Positions 1 to 7,209 of a stretch of DNA of 8,401 bases are shown piece after piece; positions within the stretch are counted from its first letter, which is position 1, and each line of letters starts with the position of its first letter. The notes under the pieces were generated by a model. That model was not told the DNA's origin. It was given only the letters and a program-made list of their open reading frames with translations, and ran no database searches. Origin of the DNA: CAMPJU01 sp036675265. GTDB taxonomy: Bacteria > Pseudomonadota > Gammaproteobacteria > Xanthomonadales > Xanthomonadaceae. Location of the stretch: positions 1 through 8,401 of the forward strand of contig JAKFFJ010000086.1 of assembly GCA_036675265.1 (NCBI GenBank), written 5' to 3'. The translations under genes were made by a program, and so were the position numbers.

Positions 1-393
1 TTCGCCGCCGTCGTATTCGTCCGGCGCGCTCAGGAACAGGGTCGCCGACAGGTCGGTGCGGATCCGGTGCGGGGTGCCGCGCACCTGCCGGATCGCGTTG
101 TCGACGTGGTTGCCGAAGGCGTGTCCGCCGGCGTAGCGGTTGAACAGCGGCGGAAATACCTTCAACGGCAATGCCGCCGACAGGAACAGCGGGCTGCGCT
201 GCAATGCCGCGAGGATCATGTCGCCGAGTTCACGCGCGACCGGCGCGTCCTCCGGCAACTGCAGGTTGTGCTTGGCCTGCGCGGACTGGTAACCGGCAGT
301 GATCCGGCCATCGGCCCAGTCGGCGTCGTCGAGCATGCGCCGGCACTGCGCGACCTGGTCGGCATCCAGCACCTTCGGGACCTGCAGCAGCAT
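1..393 (-). CDS. piuC: PKHD-type Fe(II)/2-oxoglutarate hydroxylase (PiuC/YbiX family), 3' part cut off
   Basis: The first 131 codons are visible; family members are usually about 225 residues, so the C-terminal 40 percent lies beyond the left edge. The N-terminus MLLQVPKVLDADQV and the segment LKVFPPLFNRYAGGHAFGNH are typical of PiuC/YbiX. The iron-binding HxD pair is visible as H96-V-D98; the third ligand (a histidine near residue 158 in relatives) and the 2-oxoglutarate-binding arginine lie outside the window. By family this is a cytoplasmic mononuclear-iron dioxygenase of the prolyl-4-hydroxylase fold, whose natural substrate is not established. It lies 79 bases behind a Fiu/PiuA-type receptor on the same strand, the known fiu-ybiX and piuA-piuC arrangement, so co-regulation by iron is likely. 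No separate Fur box is visible before it. The ATG is fixed by a good GAGGAG ribosome site. Apart from the edge truncation the reading frame is intact. Confidence 0.93.
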   Translation of the reverse strand, partial: MLLQVPKVLDADQVAQCRRMLDDADWADGRITAGYQSAQAKHNLQLPEDAPVARELGDMILAALQRSPLFLSAALPLKVFPPLFNRYAGGHAFGNHVDNAIRQVRGTPHRIRTDLSATLFLSAPDEYDGGE

Positions 394-399
394 CGGAGT

Positions 400-405
400 C
401 TCCTC
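400..405 (-). promoter_or_regulatory. Ribosome binding site of piuC
   Basis: On the minus strand GAGGAG ends six bases before the ATG at 393. It is one of the best Shine-Dalgarno sequences in the window and decides the piuC start. It begins only six bases after the base of the strong hairpin at 412-447, so the hairpin could affect ribosome access or mRNA processing here. Confidence 0.75.
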
Positions 406-411
406 GTATCG

Positions 412-447
412 ACGGCGCGGCCCGCCACTCTGGACGGACCGCGCCGC
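412..447 (-). other. Strong RNA hairpin between the siderophore receptor gene and piuC
   Basis: In the minus-strand transcript, bases 446-439 pair perfectly with 420-413 (eight GC pairs). The helix continues through a G-U wobble (438/421), three GC pairs (437-435 with 422-424), one bulged base (434) and three more pairs (433-431 with 425-427), closing a three-base loop (430-428). A further G-U wobble (447/412) closes the bottom. The two wobbles are G-U only in the minus-strand RNA and would be C-A mismatches on the other strand, which fits a structure acting in the receptor-piuC mRNA. It starts 25 bases after the receptor stop codon. No U-run follows, so it is not a standard intrinsic terminator. 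A role as a 3' stabiliser, processing site or partial attenuator is inference. Confidence 0.6.
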
Positions 448-472
448 GGGTTCAACGCACGTCAGCGCACGC

Positions 473-2614
473 TCAGAAGCTGAAATCCGCGCTCAGCATG
501 AAGGTGCGATCGGCGCCCGGCATGTAGTGGCCGCCACCGACCTGGTCGACGTAATCCTTGCCGCTCAGGTTGTAGCCGTTCAGGCGCAGCGACAGCGCGT
601 CGCTGACGCGATAGCCGACCATCGCGTCGTACAACGTGTATGACTTGGCCATGCGCGTGTTCGAGGTGTTGCTGAAGCGCGAGCCGACGTGCTGCACGCC
701 GAAGCCAGCCTGCCAGGCATCGGTGAACTCGTAGGTGGTCCAGAGCGTGGCGCTGTCGCGCGGCGTGTTGCCCAGTTCGTTGCCCACGTCGCCCTCGGTC
801 GACTCGAGCACTTCGCTGTCCAGGTGGGTGTAGCCGCCGAACACCGTCCAGTCGTCGGTGATCCTGCCGGCGACACCGACCTCGAAGCCGTCCACGCGCT
901 GCTCGCCTTCCAGTACTTCCAGCCGACCCTCGTCCAGCGGGTCGTCGACGCGCGCGTTGGTCTTCTCGGTGCGGAACAGCGCGGAGGTCAGCATCAGCCG
1001 GCCGTCGAACAGGTCCCACTTGGTGCCGAGTTCGAGCGTGCGGCTCTCTTCCGGATCGAGTTCGGCGTTGCTGGCGTTGAGGCTCAGGCCCTCGGCCGAA
1101 GGATTGAACGAGGTGCCGTAGCCGAGATAGACGCTGCCGTTCTCGCGCGGCTTGAACACCAGCGCGGCGCGGCCGCTGAGTTCGCTGTCCGTACGCTGCC
1201 AGCTGTCGCGTGCTTCGAGGTCGCGATCGAACCCGCTGGCCTCGACCTCGACCCGGTCCCAGCGCAGGCCGCCGGACAGCTCCCAGCGCGGGTTGAACTC
1301 GAGCGTGTCGAACAGGTACACCGCCACGGAATCGGCATCGGCCGAGGCATCGTGCAGCGGATCGGGGGCGACCTCGCCGGTGTACGGCGCATTGAAGTCC
1401 GGATTGAACAGGTCGGCCAGGTCGCCATCGCCCGCCGTGCGCGCGCGGTTGGTCGATTCCTCGCGTGCGAATTCGACGCCGGCCAGCAAGGTGTGCCGGA
1501 CCGGGCCGGTAGCGAAGCGCGCGGTCAAATCGGTGACGTTGGCGACGATCGTGTCTTCGCTGTCGCGGGTCTTTGCGCCGCGGCGGATGTCCGTGGAATC
1601 GTTGGATGCGAAGCGCGGCGCGGTGATGATCGAGTCGCGGTCGCTGCGGCCCCAGCGGGTCAGGTTGCGCAGGTCGACGTTGTCGTTGAAGGCATGGCGG
1701 ACCACCAGCGTGGCGACGTCGGTGCTGGTGTCCTCGTAGTCGCGGGCGAGCAGGCCGTAGAAGTTCTCGCGATCCACCGGCGCGCGTTCGTCGCGGCTCG
1801 CCGGCACGGCGTTGTTGGTCGCCGGCACCCACGGCTGGCCGTAGTCCGGGACGTTGTCCTGCTCGAGGTGGAACAGGCTGAAGGTGGTCACGGTGTCGCC
1901 GCCCAGGCCGAAGCTGACGGTCGGCGCCACGCCCCAGCGCTCGCCCTCGACCGCATCGCGGCCGTTCATTTCGTTCCTGTGGCCCATCAGGTTGATGCGG
2001 AACGCAGCGTCTTCGCCGATCTCCTGGTTGAAGTCGGCGGTGGCGCGCAACAGGTGGTTGTCGCCGGCGCTGACGCTGGCGCGGTTGAATTCGCCCAGGC
2101 GCGCGGCCTTGCTGGCCAGGTTGATCGAGCCGCCGGTCGAGCCGCGGCCGGAGTGGGTCGAAGCCGGTCCCTTCACCACTTCGATCTGTTCCAGGTTGAA
2201 CGGATCGCGCGAGTAACCGCCGAAGTCGCGCACGCCGTCGATGAACAGGTCGGTGCGCGCCGAGAAGCCGCGCAGGGTGAGGTTGTCGCCGGCCGGCACG
2301 CCGCCTTCGCCGGCCTGCATGCTGATCCCGGGCACGTTGCGCAGCGCATCGCGCAGGGTGGTGACGCCCTGTTCCTGCATCAGTTCGGCGGGGACGATGG
2401 TGACGCTCTGCGGGGTGTCGAGCAGCGGCTGGGTGTGCTTCGGCGAGGTGCTTTCGACCAGGCGCTGGCCGACCACCGTGACGGCGTCGAGGTCCTTGGG
2501 CTTGCGCGCGGCGGCCGCGGCGGCGTCGTCGGCCTGGGCCGGCGTGGAAAGGACGAGGGCGAGCGCGACGGCCAGCGGGCTCGCCGTGAGGGTCTTGGTC
2601 TGCATGGTTCCCAT
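473..2614 (-). CDS. TonB-dependent catecholate-type siderophore receptor (Fiu/PiuA type)
   Basis: A 713-residue outer-membrane ferric-siderophore receptor of normal family length. Residues 1-28 form a signal peptide (lysine at 7, hydrophobic stretch 14-22, cleavage after AQA at 26-28). A TonB-box-like LDAVTVVG is at 42-49. The plug domain spans about 60-170, with NLTLRGFSARTDLFIDGVRD (111-130) and QIEVVKGP followed by GRGSTGGSIN. The remainder is the 22-strand beta barrel, ending in the outer-membrane signature ADFSF with terminal phenylalanine. The segment RDFGGYSRDPFNLEQIEVVKGP closely resembles Fiu of E. coli, and piuC follows as in fiu-ybiX and piuA-piuC loci, so a catecholate or related ferric siderophore is the likely ligand (inference). 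Expression is probably Fur-repressed through the box at 2659-2673. A second ATG three codons in (2605) would also leave a complete signal peptide; neither start has a clear ribosome site, so the exact start is uncertain. Confidence 0.93.
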   Translation of the reverse strand: MGTMQTKTLTASPLAVALALVLSTPAQADDAAAAAARKPKDLDAVTVVGQRLVESTSPKHTQPLLDTPQSVTIVPAELMQEQGVTTLRDALRNVPGISMQAGEGGVPAGDNLTLRGFSARTDLFIDGVRDFGGYSRDPFNLEQIEVVKGPASTHSGRGSTGGSINLASKAARLGEFNRASVSAGDNHLLRATADFNQEIGEDAAFRINLMGHRNEMNGRDAVEGERWGVAPTVSFGLGGDTVTTFSLFHLEQDNVPDYGQPWVPATNNAVPASRDERAPVDRENFYGLLARDYEDTSTDVATLVVRHAFNDNVDLRNLTRWGRSDRDSIITAPRFASNDSTDIRRGAKTRDSEDTIVANVTDLTARFATGPVRHTLLAGVEFAREESTNRARTAGDGDLADLFNPDFNAPYTGEVAPDPLHDASADADSVAVYLFDTLEFNPRWELSGGLRWDRVEVEASGFDRDLEARDSWQRTDSELSGRAALVFKPRENGSVYLGYGTSFNPSAEGLSLNASNAELDPEESRTLELGTKWDLFDGRLMLTSALFRTEKTNARVDDPLDEGRLEVLEGEQRVDGFEVGVAGRITDDWTVFGGYTHLDSEVLESTEGDVGNELGNTPRDSATLWTTYEFTDAWQAGFGVQHVGSRFSNTSNTRMAKSYTLYDAMVGYRVSDALSLRLNGYNLSGKDYVDQVGGGHYMPGADRTFMLSADFSF

Positions 2615-2650
2615 TGCATTGGTCAGGCGGCTTCATGCCGCGGCGGACGA

Positions 2651-2680
2651 ATGTTAAATGAGAATTATTCGCAGATGCAA
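2651..2680 (-). promoter_or_regulatory. Possible promoter of the siderophore receptor gene
   Basis: On the minus strand TTGCAT (2680-2675) and TAACAT (2656-2651) are 18 bases apart, giving weak -35 and -10 matches (3/6 and 4/6) about 37 bases before the receptor ATG. This is the only AT-rich stretch in the gap behind the Rieske gene, and the Fur box sits exactly between the two hexamers, where repressor binding would block polymerase. An alternative -10 (AATAAT, inside the Fur box) has no good -35. The hexamers are tentative. Confidence 0.4.
2659..2673 (-). promoter_or_regulatory. Fur box upstream of the siderophore receptor
   Basis: Read on the plus strand, TGAGAAT-T-ATTCGCA matches the 7-1-7 Fur consensus TGATAAT-N-ATTATCA at 11 of 14 positions (6/7 in the left half, 5/7 in the right). 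It stands out as AT-rich within DNA that is otherwise strongly GC-rich. It lies 45 bases before the receptor start and 29 bases past the Rieske stop. Position and downstream gene both fit iron-dependent repression of the receptor and, by read-through, of piuC. Confidence 0.8.
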
Positions 2681-2702
2681 ACGGTTTTCGTTCGCCCTCG
2701 CT

Positions 2703-3029
2703 TCAGCCGTCGCGGTCGTCGCGGGTCCAGACCGCGCCGCTGTCGATGCGGACCGGGAACTTCGGCACCGGGGCGTACGCAGGCGGGTTGAGCGCGCGGC
2801 CGTCGCGCACGTCGAACTTCGAACCGTGCAGCACGCATTCGACGGTCGCCTCGTCGGCGTCGAAACAACCGGCCGACAACTCGAAGTCCTCGTGCGAGCA
2901 GCGGTCCTCGAGCGCATAGAAGTCGCCGTCGTAGTTGAACACCATGATCGGCGTGTCGCCGTCCCAGGCGACCTTCGATTCGCCCGGCAGCAGTTCCGAG
3001 GTGGCGCAGACGCGGATCCAGTCACCCAT
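2703..3029 (-). CDS. Rieske [2Fe-2S] ferredoxin (non-heme iron oxygenase ferredoxin-subunit family)
   Basis: A 108-residue soluble Rieske protein consisting of a single domain. The cluster ligands are plain: C44-S-H46, then C65-V-L-H68, separated by 18 residues, followed by GSKFDVRDGRAL and a late proline-rich KFPVRI strand typical of the fold. There is no signal peptide or membrane helix, so it should act in the cytoplasm as a one-electron carrier. Related proteins serve as ferredoxin subunits of ring-hydroxylating dioxygenases, but no oxygenase or reductase is encoded here, so the partner is unknown. Its ATG overlaps the acetyltransferase stop by eight bases and follows a GGGAGC ribosome site, pointing to translational coupling. 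Its position at the tail of the suf operon suggests it is made with the cluster assembly machinery, as a client or as an electron donor to it (inference). No terminator is visible behind it. Confidence 0.9.
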   Translation of the reverse strand: MGDWIRVCATSELLPGESKVAWDGDTPIMVFNYDGDFYALEDRCSHEDFELSAGCFDADEATVECVLHGSKFDVRDGRALNPPAYAPVPKFPVRIDSGAVWTRDDRDG

Positions 3030-3585
3030 GGGCTTGCTCCCGAAAGGTCTTTTCCAGCACTTCGAAACGAAGGTCGTCGCGCAGCGGGATGCCGAAGCGC
3101 GGATCGCCGTACGGGAACGGTTTCTTGATCCCGGTGCGGCGGTAGCCGCGGCGTTCGTAGAAGGCGATGAGTTCGTCGCGCAGGTCGATGACCGTCATGC
3201 GCATCGCCGGCAGTTGCCATTCGTCGCGCACGACGCGCTCGGCCTCGGCCAGCAACGCCTTGCCGACGCCGGCGCCCTGCAGCCCGGGGCGCACCGAGAA
3301 CATGCCGAAATAGCCCGCGCCGTCCTCGTTGCTGACGTGGGCGCAGGCCAGCAGGATGTCGGCCTGGCCCGGATCCGTCGAAGGGCGTTCGGCGAGCAGC
3401 ACGCGGCTGTGCGGACGCCCGATGTCGTGCATCAGCACGTCCGGGTCGATGCGGTTGCCATCGAGCAGGTCGGCCTCGGTGGTCCAGCCCTGGCGGCTGG
3501 CGTCGCCGCGGTAGGCCGAGGTCACCAGTTCGACCAGGGCCGGCACGTCGGCCGGCGCGGCATCGCGGAATCGAAGGTCGTCCAT
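3022..3585 (-). CDS. GNAT-family N-acetyltransferase
   Basis: A 187-residue single-domain GNAT enzyme, expected to transfer an acetyl group from acetyl-CoA to an amine. Motif A, which binds the coenzyme pyrophosphate, is Q103-G-A-G-V-G108 within SVRPGLQGAGVGKALL. It is preceded by the beta-4 strand GYFGMFSV (91-98) and followed by motif B, AFYERRGYRRTG (141-152). The N-terminus LRFRDAAPADVPALVELV is a standard GNAT start. The substrate cannot be predicted from the sequence: small molecule, peptide or protein are all open. A GAGG ribosome site stands a few bases before the ATG. The gene starts 9 bases after the stop of the small membrane protein and overlaps the Rieske start by 8 bases, so the three are almost certainly one transcription unit. 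A link to Fe-S metabolism is suggested only by position. Confidence 0.9.
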   Translation of the reverse strand: MDDLRFRDAAPADVPALVELVTSAYRGDASRQGWTTEADLLDGNRIDPDVLMHDIGRPHSRVLLAERPSTDPGQADILLACAHVSNEDGAGYFGMFSVRPGLQGAGVGKALLAEAERVVRDEWQLPAMRMTVIDLRDELIAFYERRGYRRTGIKKPFPYGDPRFGIPLRDDLRFEVLEKTFREQAHG

Positions 3586-3594
3586 TGCCTCGCG

Positions 3595-3846
3595 TTACCC
3601 GAGCCAGTACCGCAGCCAGGGCCACAACATCGAGGCCAGCACCACGAGCGCCAGCGGGAGGGCGATCCACAGGATGATCCGGACCGCCTTCGACGCGCGC
3701 GCCTGGATCGCCTCGGCGCGGTCGTTGATCCGCTCCACCCGGTCCAGCTGCTTCTGGTACATCGCAATGTGCTCGCGCTGCAGCCGCAGCGCCTCCTGCT
3801 GGTTGTCGCGGATGTCGCGCAGCAGGCCGTTGGTGTCGTCGGACAT
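3595..3846 (-). CDS. Small coiled-coil protein with one C-terminal membrane helix, function unknown
   Basis: I do not recognise a named function. The 83-residue product has a highly charged, Gln/Arg-rich helical segment (about 5-52) with leucine, isoleucine and valine spaced in a heptad-like way (L9, I12, L20, L22, L34, V37, I40, I47), suggesting a coiled coil. One hydrophobic helix follows (about 57-77, RIILWIALPLALVVLASMLW) and the protein ends in WPWLRYWLG. There is no signal peptide. Positive charges just before the membrane helix predict that the N-terminal coiled coil stays in the cytoplasm. A GGGGA ribosome site lies about six bases before the ATG. It is 48 bases behind sufS and 9 bases ahead of the acetyltransferase, so it is probably read from the suf operon. 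It may be a membrane anchor or oligomerisation factor, which is speculation. Confidence 0.82.
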   Translation of the reverse strand: MSDDTNGLLRDIRDNQQEALRLQREHIAMYQKQLDRVERINDRAEAIQARASKAVRIILWIALPLALVVLASMLWPWLRYWLG

Positions 3847-3894
3847 CGCGTTCCCCGTGGTTGGCGCGGCGAGTCTAGCGGAGCGGCGGCTGGC

Positions 3895-5133
3895 CTACGC
3901 CAGCAGCCTGCGCACCTTGCGCAGCGCCGCGACGAAGGCCTCGATCTCGGCGTGCGTGTTGTAGAACGCGAGCGAGGCGCGGCAGGTCGCCGGCACGCCG
4001 AAGAACGCCATCAGCGGATGCGCGCAGTGGTGGCCCGAGCGCACCGCCACGCCTTCCAGGTCCAGCAGGGTGGCGAGGTCGTGCGCATGCGCGCCCTCGA
4101 CCAGGAACGAGACCACCGCGGCCTTGTGCGGCGCGTTGCCGATGATCCGCAGGCCTTGGACCTTGCCCATTTCCTCCTGCAGGTGGGCGAGCAGCTCGCC
4201 CTCGCGCGCGGCGACGTTGTCCATGCCGATCGCGTCCAGGTAGGCGGCCGCCGCGCCGAGGCCGACGTGGCCGGCGATGTTGGGCGTGCCTGCCTCGAAC
4301 CGGTGCGGAGGATCGTTGAACACGGTGCCGTCGAACCGGACCTCGCGGATCATCTCGCCGCCGCCGAGGAACGGCGGCATCGCGGCCAGGTGCTCGCGGC
4401 GCGCCCACAACGCGCCGGTCCCGGTCGGACCGCACATCTTGTGTCCGGTCAGCGCGTAGAAGTCGCAACCGATCGCGGCCACGTCCACCGGCATGTGCGG
4501 CACCGCCTGCGACCCGTCGACCAGGGTGGCGATGCCGCGCTTGCGCGCCATCCGGCAGATCTCGCGCACCGGGTTGACGGTGCCGAGCACGTTGGAGACA
4601 TGGGTGACCCCGAGCAGCTTCACGTCCGGCGTCATCGCCGCCTGCAGCGCATCGAGGTCGAGCACGCCGTCGGCGGTGATGTCGGCAACCTTGATGGTGG
4701 CGCCGGTCCGTTCGGCGACCAGCTGCCAGGGCACGATGTTGGCGTGGTGCTCCATCCGGGTCAGCAGGATCGCGTCGCCCGGCTGCAGTCGCGGCAGCGC
4801 CCAGGAGTACGCGACCAGGTTGATCGCGAAGGTGGTGCCGCTGGTCAGCACCAGTTCGTCGGCGCGCACGTTGAGGTGGGCCGCGAGCCCGCGGCGCGCG
4901 CCCTCGTAGGCCTCGGTGGCCTCGCCGCCGAGCGCGTGCACCGCGCGGCTGACATTGGCGTTGTGGCGGCGGTAGAAATCGTCGGTGGCCGCGATCACCG
5001 CCTCGGGTTTCTGCCCGGTGTTGGCCGAGTCGAAATAGACCAGCGGCTTGCCGTGGACCCGGCGTTCGAGCAGCGGGAAGTCGGCGCGGATCCGCGCCCA
5101 GTCGATCGCGCCGGCAATCGCGGGCGCGTTCAC
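3895..5133 (-). CDS. sufS: Cysteine desulfurase SufS
   Basis: A 412-residue, full-length PLP enzyme of the SufS/CsdA class that converts L-cysteine to L-alanine and holds the sulfur as a persulfide for Fe-S cluster assembly. Visible active-site features: H130 in RMEHHANIVPW (stacks on PLP), D206 and Q209 in LVDGSQAVPH, the Schiff-base lysine K232 in ALTGHKMCGPTGTG, the persulfide cysteine C370 in RSGHHCAHP and R385 in ATCRASLAFYNT. The cysteine sits in the short-loop context of group II desulfurases, which rely on a sulfur acceptor (SufE or SufU); none is encoded in the window. The start is GTG, overlapping the sufD TGA as GTGA, with GGAG five bases upstream, so translation is coupled to sufD. 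The N-terminal segment DWARIRADFPLLERRVHGKPLVYFD aligns with SufS starts in general, supporting this start. Genome position rules in favour of SufS over CsdA. Confidence 0.96.
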   Translation of the reverse strand: MNAPAIAGAIDWARIRADFPLLERRVHGKPLVYFDSANTGQKPEAVIAATDDFYRRHNANVSRAVHALGGEATEAYEGARRGLAAHLNVRADELVLTSGTTFAINLVAYSWALPRLQPGDAILLTRMEHHANIVPWQLVAERTGATIKVADITADGVLDLDALQAAMTPDVKLLGVTHVSNVLGTVNPVREICRMARKRGIATLVDGSQAVPHMPVDVAAIGCDFYALTGHKMCGPTGTGALWARREHLAAMPPFLGGGEMIREVRFDGTVFNDPPHRFEAGTPNIAGHVGLGAAAAYLDAIGMDNVAAREGELLAHLQEEMGKVQGLRIIGNAPHKAAVVSFLVEGAHAHDLATLLDLEGVAVRSGHHCAHPLMAFFGVPATCRASLAFYNTHAEIEAFVAALRKVRRLLA

Positions 5134-6400
5134 GCCGGCTCCAGTGCCGCCAGTGCCCGGTCCAGCGTCGCCGTCAGCGCCTCGCGCAGGCCGGGGTCGT
5201 CGACGATCGCCAGCACCTCGCGGCAGAACGCAGCGGTCAGCAGGCCGCGGGCCTCGGCCTCTCCGAGCCCGCGCGAGCGCAGGTAGAACATCGCGGTCGG
5301 GTCGAGCTGGCCGACGGTCGTGCCGTGGGCGGCCTTGACCTCGTCGGCGTGGATCTCGAGCACCGGCTGGCTGTCGATCTCGGCCTGGTCGGACAGCAGC
5401 AGGTTCTTGTTCGACAGGTTGGCGTCGCTGCCGTCGGCGCCGGCGCGGATGGTGATCCCGCCATGGAACACGGCCCGCCCCCGGCCGCCGGCGATGCCGC
5501 GCCAGGTCAGGTCACAGGCGGTGTTGCCGGCGATGTGCTCCACGTCCAGGCGGGTATCCAGGTGGCGCTTGCCGGTGGCGAGTTCGACCCCGTTGGCGAG
5601 CAGCATCGCGCCTTCGCCCTCGAGCCGCACGTTGAGTTCGTGCCGCGACAGGCCGGCGCCGAGCTCCAGGTCGAGCCGCTGGTACCGGGCATCGCGCGCC
5701 AGCACCGCGTCGGTGCGCGCGATCGAGGTCGCGCGCGCGGATTCGTCCTGGACCCGGTAGTGGTGAAGCACCGCGCCCTGCGCCAGGTGCACGTGGGCCA
5801 GGCTGTTGCCGAGGTTCGCGTGGTCGCCGGCGCCCAGGTGGTGCTCGACGATGGTGGCCTCGCTGCCGCGGCGGAGTTCGATGAAATGGCGGGCATGGAC
5901 GGCGAGGTCGCCGTCGCCGGGGGCGCCGACGAACACCAGGTGCAGCGGCTGCGCCAGCCGCGCATGCTCGGCCAGCCGCAACACCACGCCGTCCCGGGCC
6001 AGCGCGGCATTGAGCCGTGCGAACACTTCGTCCTTGTGCGCGTAGCGGCGCTGCATGAAGTTGCCGGCGCGCGGATCCGGATCCGCCAGCAACTCGGCCA
6101 GGGTGCCGAGTTCGACCGTGCCGGGCAGCGCGGCGAGCTGCGAACACGCCGGGTCGAAACGGCCGTTGACGAACACCATGCGCGGGGCAGGGATCCCGTC
6201 CAGCAACGCGGGATCGAACGCCGCCGGCCTGGCCGGGGCCGGATCGAAGCTGCGCCGCTCCAGCGCCCGCAGCGGGGTGTACTTCCAGGCTTCGCTGCGC
6301 ACCAGCGGCAGGCCGTCGCGCAGCGCGGCGTCCAGCGACTCGCGGCGCCAGCCGGTCTGTTCGGGAAACCCCGCCGCGAGCGATTCGAGCAGCGCAGCCA

Positions 6401-6401
<1 letters not shown>
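5130..6401 (-). CDS. sufD: Fe-S cluster assembly scaffold subunit SufD
   Basis: A 423-residue SufD, the partner of SufB in the SufBC2D scaffold complex, with the usual N-terminal helical part, a right-handed parallel beta-helix core (about 135-345) and a C-terminal helical domain. SEAWKYTPLRAL (36-47) is the family's N-terminal hallmark, and HADEVKAAHGTTVGQLDPTAMFYLRSRGL (351-379) the C-terminal one. H359 matches the histidine that helps hold the nascent cluster at the SufB-SufD interface (H360 in E. coli); the cysteine two residues earlier in E. coli is alanine here. I chose the ATG at 6401 because it sits in a TGATG overlap with the sufC stop and begins with the typical MAALLESLAAGFPE. An in-frame ATG at 6440 would add 13 residues (DPRPGRAGG) unlike the family and extend 40 bases into sufC. 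Probably translated by coupling to sufC, as no strong ribosome site is visible. Confidence 0.95.
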
Positions 6402-7165
<764 letters not shown>

Positions 7166-7173
7166 GGGATAGG

Positions 7174-7209
7174 GGGGAATGAGGGGAGTGAGGGGAATGA
7201 GGGGAATGG
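7174..7209. repeat. Four 9-bp tandem repeats in the sufB-sufC gap; G-quadruplex candidate
   Basis: On the plus strand the unit GGGGAATGA is repeated four times without spacing: exact copies at 7174-7182 and 7192-7200, one mismatch at 7183-7191 (GGGGAGTGA), and one at 7201-7209 (last base G). The array ends directly at the sufB stop codon and fills most of the 44-base gap. The four G-runs (7172-7177, 7183-7186, 7192-7195, 7201-7204) separated by three 5-base loops fit the standard G4-N1-7 quadruplex pattern. The G-rich strand is the template for suf transcription; the mRNA carries C-runs and lacks a ribosome site for sufC. No similar array is seen elsewhere in the window. The unit length is a multiple of three, so copy-number changes would not alter any frame. 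Confidence 0.85.

Noticed and set aside
462..2636. Open frame of about 724 codons on the minus strand in another frame of the receptor gene
   Set aside because: The product is Arg/Pro/Gly-rich low-complexity sequence; the overlapping frame encodes an obvious TonB-dependent receptor.
2627..2641. Small hairpin GCGGC-TTCAT-GCCGC in the receptor leader
   Set aside because: A five-pair stem is easily found by chance in DNA this GC-rich; no ribosome site or uORF gives it meaning.
2684..2702. Possible terminator behind the Rieske gene (six-pair stem around AACG/CGTT on the minus strand)
   Set aside because: The stem is short, contains a wobble and is not followed by a U-run; it cannot be supported as a terminator.
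689..2791. Open frame of about 700 codons on the plus strand, antisense to the siderophore receptor gene
   Set aside because: It lies opposite a receptor with signal peptide, plug and barrel motifs, runs through the Fur box and promoter region, and its product is an Ala/Arg/Val/Gly-rich sequence with no recognisable motifs. Long antisense frames are expected in such GC-rich coding DNA.
3847..3894. Gap between sufS and the small membrane protein gene, checked for a promoter or terminator
   Set aside because: No stable hairpin with U-run and no convincing -35/-10 pair was seen; only a GGGGA ribosome site for the downstream gene. Read-through from sufS is the simplest view.
2935..5286. Open frame of about 783 codons on the plus strand, antisense to Rieske, GNAT, the small membrane protein, sufS and part of sufD
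   Set aside because: It spans several genes with clear family motifs on the other strand and reads as His/Arg/Val-rich shadow sequence without domains.
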